Shown: positions 58,836 through 64,000 of the stretch, piece by piece
Layout: every line of letters begins with the position of its first letter
Position numbering within the stretch: the stretch's first letter is position 1
Origin: Arachidicoccus terrestris
GTDB taxonomy: Bacteria > Bacteroidota > Bacteroidia > Chitinophagales > Chitinophagaceae
Direction: 5' to 3'
Length of the DNA stretch: 64,000 nucleotides
Assembly: GCF_020042345.1 (NCBI RefSeq)
Contig: NZ_CP083387.1
Location: 3,534,001-3,598,000 of the forward strand
Made by a program: the position numbers and the translations under genes
Notes under the pieces: generated by a model
What the model was told of the DNA's origin: nothing
Databases searched by the model: none
What the model saw: the letters and a program-made list of their open reading frames with translations, nothing else

Positions 58836-59014
58836 ACAGGAAAATTACTCAGAAATTGGATGAGAACCAATAGTCTTGGGTAATTTTCATGTCTCTGAAA
58901 CTATATGCCATAAAATCAGTAACTTCACTGACTATATTTTACTACGCCTTTTGTGAGATGACCAAGAAGTATATGGCAACAGTAGGGGCGAATTTATTTT
59001 AAACATCACCAGCT

Positions 59015-59998
59015 ATGATATCCTATTCTAATTTTGCCTGCCGATACATTCGGAAGCATAATCTGATGGCTGTATTTTTAATGATAACGACAATGACTGC
59101 GATAATGCCAACAACGTATGCCCAGGTTTCATCTAAATTAAAGACGGACAAACATTTACAGACGGAACTGGCGCACCTGCTGCATGACTTTCACGGCACT
59201 GCCGGGGTTTATGTAGAGAATCTGCGTACAGGTAAAATCGCTACGGTGAATGCAGATACGATATTTCCGACGGCGAGCATCATTAAAGTGCCGATACTCC
59301 TGGGCATTTTCGATAAAATAAAGAAAGGCACTTTGCAATATAATCAACCATTATTATATGACACGTCCAGGTTCAGAGGAGGATCCGGACTGATGCAGTT
59401 TTTTAAAGACAGCACTAAAACAAGTCTGGATGTGCTCATATCGTTAATGATCGGGTACAGCGATAATGTAGCGGCGCTATGGTGTCAGGAATTGGCGGGG
59501 GGCGGCGCGGAGATTAACCAGTTGCTGGCCAGGATGGGGTTTAAGGATACAAGAGTAAATTCCAGAACGGCTGGCAGAGATAGTGCTTATCATCTGTACG
59601 GCTGGGGACAGACGACACCCCGGGAAATGGCCGGCATATTGAAACTGATCAGGTCCGGTAAAGCCATAGACAGGCGCAGCAGTGATTGTATGTATCGTCA
59701 GATGAGCCATATTTTTTATGATGGCTATGCGCTCTCACAAATACCGCCCTATATACAGACTGCTTCCAAACAGGGAATGGTCAATGATTCCCGTTCAGAA
59801 CTCGTTATGGTGAATGCGCCCCATGGTGATTATGTCTTTTACATTGCTACTAAAAACAACCTGGATGAGCGCTGGGAAAAAGACTGCGAAGCCTGGGTGC
59901 TGGCCAGAAAGGTCTCCGCTTTATTATGGCATTATTTTGAGCCGAAAGAGGCGGCTAAATGGCATCCGGCCAAAGAGGCATTAAAGCTGGTGCCTTAA
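59015..59998 (+). CDS. Beta-lactamase-fold serine hydrolase 2 (class A-like)
   Basis: A 327-residue exported protein with a signal at about 17-36. The motifs are S88-x-x-K91 (TASIIKVPIL), SDN (149-151) and K252-Q-G254 (SKQGMV) in place of KTG. The length and motif spacing fit class A beta-lactamases more closely than its divergent neighbour. A serine acyl-enzyme hydrolase is certain in outline; antibiotic resistance is not established, because the KTG box and omega-loop glutamate are not typical. Confidence 0.78.
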   Translation: MISYSNFACRYIRKHNLMAVFLMITTMTAIMPTTYAQVSSKLKTDKHLQTELAHLLHDFHGTAGVYVENLRTGKIATVNADTIFPTASIIKVPILLGIFDKIKKGTLQYNQPLLYDTSRFRGGSGLMQFFKDSTKTSLDVLISLMIGYSDNVAALWCQELAGGGAEINQLLARMGFKDTRVNSRTAGRDSAYHLYGWGQTTPREMAGILKLIRSGKAIDRRSSDCMYRQMSHIFYDGYALSQIPPYIQTASKQGMVNDSRSELVMVNAPHGDYVFYIATKNNLDERWEKDCEAWVLARKVSALLWHYFEPKEAAKWHPAKEALKLVP

Positions 59999-60040
59999 TA
60001 CCTCTTGTGCCGGATATATTCTTTGTTTGCCTAGTTAAGC

Positions 60041-60853
60041 CTAGTTAATCTCCAGGCGGCTGCGTTCCAATAATTTGCCGTCTTTATATATTTCGTAAGG
60101 GTACCAGCCGGTACGTAGGAAGCTGCTTTTACTCAATATGAGTTCGCTGTCCTCAAATCTGGGTATTTTAAACAACACAGAGGTGCCATTTTGTTTATAG
60201 ATCGTCATCGAGTAATCTGACAGATCCCGCTCGGGGAATTTTAGGACAATATAGCCATCGGCATTAATGTATAGAAATTTAGAAACAGGTCTGAGTTCGG
60301 TTGTGGAACTAGCCATGGCTGCAACTGCATTATATTTAACGTATTGAATCGTACTGTCATTGACAAAATACAAGGTGTCACTCGTATTATTGATAACTGA
60401 ATCTTTTAAGTGCTGAAGCTGCTTAAAGGCAAGTTTTCTGGTATTTGTTCCCGTGACCGTAATCATTTTACTGTTATTAAGTTGACCAAGCAGGTTGTCC
60501 GGTACAAATCCTGTAGCGATCTTTTTGGCTTTGGTAAAATAATAGCTGCCATTCGTAAGCATATAGTACAGACGGTAGTAATCCGCACCGGGTGCGGGTT
60601 TGTTGTCCGTATAGGCATTTGCTTCGAGGGTGAGGTTGTTGACAGAATAGATCGTCCGGAACCCTCTAATGCTGTCCGTAGAACGCTGGATATTCAATAC
60701 TTTCAGACGCTCCCCGAAATTATTTTTCCAGGAAAGAACGGTTTGCTGTTTGGGCCCTTTCATAATATTAAAATCAGGAAGTGCGGGTTGTGCCAACAAC
60801 GCTGTAGACATACAACAAATCCAAATCAGTAAAATGTATTTTTTTTCTATCAT
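60041..60853 (-). CDS. Hypothetical secreted protein, possible Fn3-like N-terminal domain
   Basis: The frame is open to 61018, but the ATG at 60853 gives a proper signal peptide (MIEKKYILLIWICCMSTALLAQ), so I start there: 270 residues. Residues about 28-110 (VLSWKNNFGERLKVLNIQRSTDSIRGFRTI, then ADYYRLYYMLTNGSYYFTKAKKI) look like a fibronectin-III or T9SS-associated beta domain. The C-terminal half ends in a beta segment (RTGWYPYEIYKDGKLL). I do not recognise a family with known function. It stands alone between convergent and same-strand neighbours. Confidence 0.6.
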   Translation of the reverse strand: MIEKKYILLIWICCMSTALLAQPALPDFNIMKGPKQQTVLSWKNNFGERLKVLNIQRSTDSIRGFRTIYSVNNLTLEANAYTDNKPAPGADYYRLYYMLTNGSYYFTKAKKIATGFVPDNLLGQLNNSKMITVTGTNTRKLAFKQLQHLKDSVINNTSDTLYFVNDSTIQYVKYNAVAAMASSTTELRPVSKFLYINADGYIVLKFPERDLSDYSMTIYKQNGTSVLFKIPRFEDSELILSKSSFLRTGWYPYEIYKDGKLLERSRLEIN

Positions 60854-60968
60854 GTTTAACCTTTCTTGCAGGCAACAGAGGAAAACCTTCCTTTTGCCTT
60901 CTTTTGGATAAAATTGGGACAAATGTAATGCAAAATATGCTCCATTTATTGCCCCTGAGACGGGCCTT

Positions 60969-61859
60969 TCAATAACATAGTGTGTCTGGTGATAGAGAAT
61001 CGTTACCCTGCAGACCACCTGTGTGTAAAAATAAAACCCGGCTATCCTCAGACAGTTCAGCGTTTTGTAAGTAATTTTTTAGTCCATAAAAAGCTTTTGC
61101 AGTATAGACAAAATCTAACGGAAGCTTAACAGTTTGATACGTTTTGTTCATAAAATTGATTAATTCCGGCGTTTTTTTCGCATATCCGCCAAAAGTATAA
61201 TCAGTGATTATTTGGTAATTTTTACGGCAGTCCTGCTTATCAAGTAACGCCTCCATTTCGACCGTAATCGTATTTTGGTTATTGAGCACAGCCATTCCAA
61301 TCACTTTCTGATAGGGCAGCGCCCCTTGAATCAATCCAGCCATGGTGGTTCCTGTACCGACGGCAGTGACAAGATGCGTGTAGTCCCAATAAGGGACCGC
61401 TTTTAACATGTCCCGGATACCAGCTGCACCTTGAATGCCATAACCTCCCTCCGGTATCCAGTAATAGTTGCCGTCAGGATCATGCATTGCCTGCATCCTT
61501 TGTTTATCCTTATAGTCCGTCCGGCTGACAAAGATGAGCTTCATGTTATAAGAGAGGGCATTTTCCAGCGTATGAGAGAGTACACTTGGTTTTTCACCAC
61601 GTATAATGCCCATGGAAGTTAAACCTTTCATCCTGGCTGCATAGGCAGTTGCTACAATATGGTTGGAGTAGGCGCCCCCGAAGGTGGCAATGGCCTTTGC
61701 TCTGTTTTGCTCCGCCTGCTGAAGGTAACCTGAAAGTTTAAACCATTTGTTACCGCTAACAATTGTATGTATTTTATCCATTCGCAAAATGTCTACAGGC
61801 CACCGCTGATGCGCATGTGTGTCATTGGGCAGCGATTGTATTGGAATGACGGAAAACAT
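60969..61859 (-). CDS. PLP-dependent D-cysteine desulfhydrase/ACC deaminase-like enzyme
   Basis: I start at the ATG 61859 (MFSVIPIQSLPN) rather than the longer frame to 61937, which would run into the start of the divergent gene at 61929. The 296-residue protein has the PLP lysine K38 in SGNKWFKL, the GGAYSNHIVA loop (S65) and AVGTGTTMAGLI as the phosphate-binding stretch. This is the fold-type II family that includes D-cysteine desulfhydrase (DcyD) and 1-aminocyclopropane-1-carboxylate deaminase. Which reaction it catalyses is not decided by the sequence. Promoters of this gene and the divergent nucleotidyltransferase share the 69-base gap. Confidence 0.85.
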   Translation of the reverse strand: MFSVIPIQSLPNDTHAHQRWPVDILRMDKIHTIVSGNKWFKLSGYLQQAEQNRAKAIATFGGAYSNHIVATAYAARMKGLTSMGIIRGEKPSVLSHTLENALSYNMKLIFVSRTDYKDKQRMQAMHDPDGNYYWIPEGGYGIQGAAGIRDMLKAVPYWDYTHLVTAVGTGTTMAGLIQGALPYQKVIGMAVLNNQNTITVEMEALLDKQDCRKNYQIITDYTFGGYAKKTPELINFMNKTYQTVKLPLDFVYTAKAFYGLKNYLQNAELSEDSRVLFLHTGGLQGNDSLSPDTLCY

Positions 61860-61928
61860 CAGAAAATTTAATTGGAGTTGAAACGATAATATTTTAGTTT
61901 CGCCAAAGTTTAAACAAATTATCCAATT

Positions 61929-62831
61929 ATGAAACAACCTACCCTGGTAATTTTAGCGGCGGGTATGGCAAGTCGTTACGGGAGCCTTAAACAGATACAA
62001 TCTTTTGGACCTTCCGGTGAAACAATTATTGAATACTCTATTTATGATGCTATCCGCGCCGGGTTTAAGAAAGTGATTTTTATCATTAGAAAGGATTTTG
62101 TCGAAGATTTCAAGGAAATATTCGAACCTAAACTGAAGGGCAGAATTGAGGTAGACTATGTATTTCAAGAATTAACAGCCTATACTGACGGCTTTGATAT
62201 TCCTTCGGAAAGAACAAAGCCTTTTGGTACTGCGCAGGCGATTCTTTGTTGTAAAGGCAAAATTGACGGGCCTTTTGCTGTGATCAATGCAGATGATTTT
62301 TATGGAGCTGACGCCTTCCAGAAAGCTTATGCCTTCCTGGATGCAAAAGTTGCTGATAATGTATATGGTTCTATTGCCTATAAATTGAAAAATACCCTGA
62401 GTGATAACGGATCCGTCTCCAGGGGAGAGATCATAACCAATGGTGATGGGCAGATGACAGGTATTGAAGAAAGATTGAAAATATATAAAAAAGACGGTAA
62501 AATTGTTTTTGAGGATGGTGACACTGAGACTGAAATGGCACCCGATACATTTGTATCTATGAACTTTTTCTGTTTTGATCCATCTTTCGTGGAACTGTGC
62601 GCCTCGGAGTTCCAACCTTTTTTGGAGAAGAATATCACCGATATTAAAAGCGAATTTCTGATGCCAAAAGTTGCAGACACATTTATCAAAGAGAAAAATG
62701 GTATTATTGATGTAATACCAACTGACGCTAAATGGTTCGGTGTCACGTATAAAGAGGATGCTCCGGTCGTAAAAAAAGAACTAGATGAACTCTTAAAAGC
62801 GGGTGTATATCCTGACAATCTGTGGGCATAA
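61929..62831 (+). CDS. Sugar nucleotidyltransferase family protein
   Basis: A 300-residue cytoplasmic enzyme. The NTP-binding signature LAAGMASRYGSLKQ is at about 9-22. The PSGETIIEYSIYDA segment and NADDFYG (metal-binding Asp residues, about residue 118) follow. It resembles MobA/UTP-glucose-1-phosphate uridylyltransferase-type enzymes and the nucleotidyltransferases found in Bacteroidota beside sugar kinases. The exact NDP-sugar product is unknown. A possible promoter (TTG at 61872, TAGTTTCG at 61895) lies in the short gap before it. A response regulator follows after 133 bases. Confidence 0.85.
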   Translation: MKQPTLVILAAGMASRYGSLKQIQSFGPSGETIIEYSIYDAIRAGFKKVIFIIRKDFVEDFKEIFEPKLKGRIEVDYVFQELTAYTDGFDIPSERTKPFGTAQAILCCKGKIDGPFAVINADDFYGADAFQKAYAFLDAKVADNVYGSIAYKLKNTLSDNGSVSRGEIITNGDGQMTGIEERLKIYKKDGKIVFEDGDTETEMAPDTFVSMNFFCFDPSFVELCASEFQPFLEKNITDIKSEFLMPKVADTFIKEKNGIIDVIPTDAKWFGVTYKEDAPVVKKELDELLKAGVYPDNLWA

Positions 62832-62964
62832 TCAGATAATCTGTAGATAAACTCGGAAAACTGTAATTTTAAAGTCAGCCAGCCATCTATAGATTATAAA
62901 ATATTAGCAAATGTTTTATAAAACATAACCTACCTTTATATTCTAAATTAAAAATAAGTAGTAT

Positions 62965-63660
62965 ATGGTAACCAAAAAATACAAAATCCTTCTTTGCGAG
63001 GATGACCAAAATTTGGGAATGGTTTTAAAGAACTACCTGGAACTCAATGATTACGAAGTGGTCCTGGAACGTGACGGCCGGCTTGGGCTGGCTGCCTTCC
63101 AAAGAGAAGGAGCTGATATTTGCTTATTGGACGTAATGATGCCTCATATGGACGGTTTTACATTAGCAGAGGAAATCCGGGATATAAATCCGGATGTACC
63201 TTTGTTCTTCCTGAGTGCCAAAACCATGAAAGAGGATATTATTCAGGGATATAAACTGGGTGCGGATGACTATATCACTAAACCCTTTGACAGTGAAGTT
63301 TTATTACTGAAGATAAAAGCGATTCTGAAACGGAACGAAGAGGTCAATAAAGAGAATGAGTATGTTGAATTTGATTTAGGTGGATTCCATTTTAACCCTC
63401 GTTTGCGTCAGCTAATACACGGAGATGAAACACATACGCTTTCTCCAAAAGAAAATGAACTCTTGAAAATGCTCGCCGAGCATAAAAACGATCTTTTACC
63501 CAGAGAGAAAGCATTGAAGAAGATCTGGGGTAGCGATACCTATTTCAATGGCCGTAGTATGGACGTCTATATCGCCAAGCTCCGTAAGTACTTAAAAGAA
63601 GATGATCAGATCGAAATTGTCAACATTCACGGCAATGGCTTCCGTTTGGTAGCGCCGTAA
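62965..63660 (+). CDS. OmpR/PhoB-family response regulator (RprY-like)
   Basis: A 231-residue two-component regulator. Receiver residues are the acidic pair in CEDD (D13-D14), the phospho-acceptor D56 (LLDVMMP), S84 (FLSAK) and K106 (TKPFD). The C-terminal winged-helix DNA-binding domain (about 130-230) contains LSPKENELLKMLAEHK and RSMDVYIAKLRKYLK. It resembles RprY of Bacteroides. No histidine kinase gene lies next to it in the window. A TACCTTTA (62931-62938) just upstream may be its -7 element. Confidence 0.92.
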   Translation: MVTKKYKILLCEDDQNLGMVLKNYLELNDYEVVLERDGRLGLAAFQREGADICLLDVMMPHMDGFTLAEEIRDINPDVPLFFLSAKTMKEDIIQGYKLGADDYITKPFDSEVLLLKIKAILKRNEEVNKENEYVEFDLGGFHFNPRLRQLIHGDETHTLSPKENELLKMLAEHKNDLLPREKALKKIWGSDTYFNGRSMDVYIAKLRKYLKEDDQIEIVNIHGNGFRLVAP

Positions 63661-63698
63661 CGCAGATAAGTTGGCTATTTTGCAATAAATGCCAATAA

Positions 63699-63737
63699 AC
63701 AAAGAGCCGATTCATTTGATTTGAATCGGCTCTTTGT
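63699..63737. terminator. Terminator between the response regulator and the GH92 gene
   Basis: ACAAAGAGCCGATTCA (63699-63714) pairs perfectly with TGAATCGGCTCTTTGT (63722-63737) around a 7-base loop. It is symmetric and can stop transcription from both converging genes. Confidence 0.8.
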
Positions 63738-63759
63738 AATTAATGGGAATGGCTGCTCG

Positions 63760-64000
63760 TTATTTATGGTGTTTTTTACTCATGTAAAAAGTCAGCTTAC
63801 CGCCACTCGTAATATCTGATTGTGTAATTGTTTTGCTGTCCAGTTTTTTACCATTGAGCTCTACTTTACTGACATAGACATTTCCAGGTGACTGATTGAT
63901 CGCTTCTACAGTGAATGTCTTACCATTTTCCAGTGAAATACTGGCTGACTTCACCAGTGGACTGCCCAGACTGTAATGATCGCTACCCGGTGCGACTGGA
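63760..64000 (-). CDS. 3' end of a GH92 alpha-mannosidase-like gene (5' part outside the window)
   Basis: The frame is open through the right edge, giving the last 79 residues. The sequence PGSDHYSLGSPLVKSASISLENGKTF... and YVSKVELNGKKL...ITQSDITSGGKLTFYMSKK is the C-terminal beta-sandwich of glycoside hydrolase family 92, which removes alpha-1,2-, 1,3- or 1,6-linked mannose with Ca2+. The catalytic part is not visible, so activity cannot be judged. Confidence 0.8.
   Translation of the reverse strand, partial: PVAPGSDHYSLGSPLVKSASISLENGKTFTVEAINQSPGNVYVSKVELNGKKLDSKTITQSDITSGGKLTFYMSKKHHK

Noticed and set aside
58840-58888. GAAAATTAC/GTAATTTTC inverted repeat between the two serine hydrolases
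   Set aside because: It has a long asymmetric interior, no T-run, and sits in a divergent promoter region where a terminator makes no sense; a regulatory role is possible but unsupported.
60031-60048. Short tandem repeat of CCTAGTTAA
   Set aside because: Only two copies in a short convergent gap; most likely chance around a stop codon.

Overview
The window is a chromosomal segment of a member of the Bacteroidota, most likely of the Chitinophagaceae or a close relative (the family is an inference). The evidence is three SusC/SusD outer-membrane pairs, many lipoprotein signal peptides with a late Cys, TAnnTTTG-like promoter elements, an isolated atpD-atpC pair, an RprY-type response regulator and paired DUF3857 proteins. 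I saw no rRNA, tRNA, CRISPR array, insertion sequence or phage gene.

Layout. Positions 1-1552 hold ychF (minus strand) with a strong 3' hairpin. Positions 2349-6530 hold a DHDPS-fold aldolase, a Na+/solute symporter and a secreted sulfatase. Positions 7526-45133 are one large pectin utilisation locus in two plus-strand blocks. Block 1 (7526-26919) is SusC, SusD, a putative glycan-binding lipoprotein, GH28, GH2, CE12, CE8, PL10, GH95 and GH43. A minus-strand LacI-family regulator (27011-28045) separates it from block 2 (28958-45133): CE12, GH28, SGNH esterase, CE8, SusC, SusD, GH28, GH105, uxaB and uxaA. Between the regulator and block 2 lies a decayed GH95 gene. From 45295 to 64000 the content is mixed: two tandem DUF3857/transglutaminase-like proteins, atpD-atpC, a third SusC/SusD pair without enzymes beside it, two divergent beta-lactamase-fold serine hydrolases, a hypothetical secreted protein, a PLP-dependent desulfhydrase/ACC-deaminase-like enzyme, a sugar nucleotidyltransferase, a response regulator and the 3' end of a GH92 gene cut by the window edge.

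How the genes work together (family knowledge plus inference). CE8 and CE12 remove methyl and acetyl esters from homogalacturonan and rhamnogalacturonan. PL10 and three GH28 enzymes cut the galacturonan backbone. GH2, GH43 and GH95 trim side-chain sugars. The SusC/D pairs bind and import the oligomers. GH105 removes unsaturated uronic acid ends. UxaB and UxaA convert tagaturonate through altronate to 2-keto-3-deoxygluconate. UxaC, KdgK, KdgA and the KduI/KduD branch are not in the window; the DHDPS-fold protein at 2349 is a speculative candidate for a keto-deoxy-acid aldolase.

Regulation. I read a family of LacI-type palindromes (GCAATCG...CGATTGC) upstream of SusC-1, upstream of the regulator itself, upstream of the second CE12 gene and upstream of SusC-2. 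Three of the four regions, and also the region before SusC-3, carry a separate TTGCGCAA palindrome. This looks like a local LacI regulon controlling both blocks. I found no clearly new biological system; the most unusual items are this operator family, the GH95 remnant, the overlapping GH28-SGNH-CE8 genes and the DUF3857 pair in which one copy has lost its catalytic residues.
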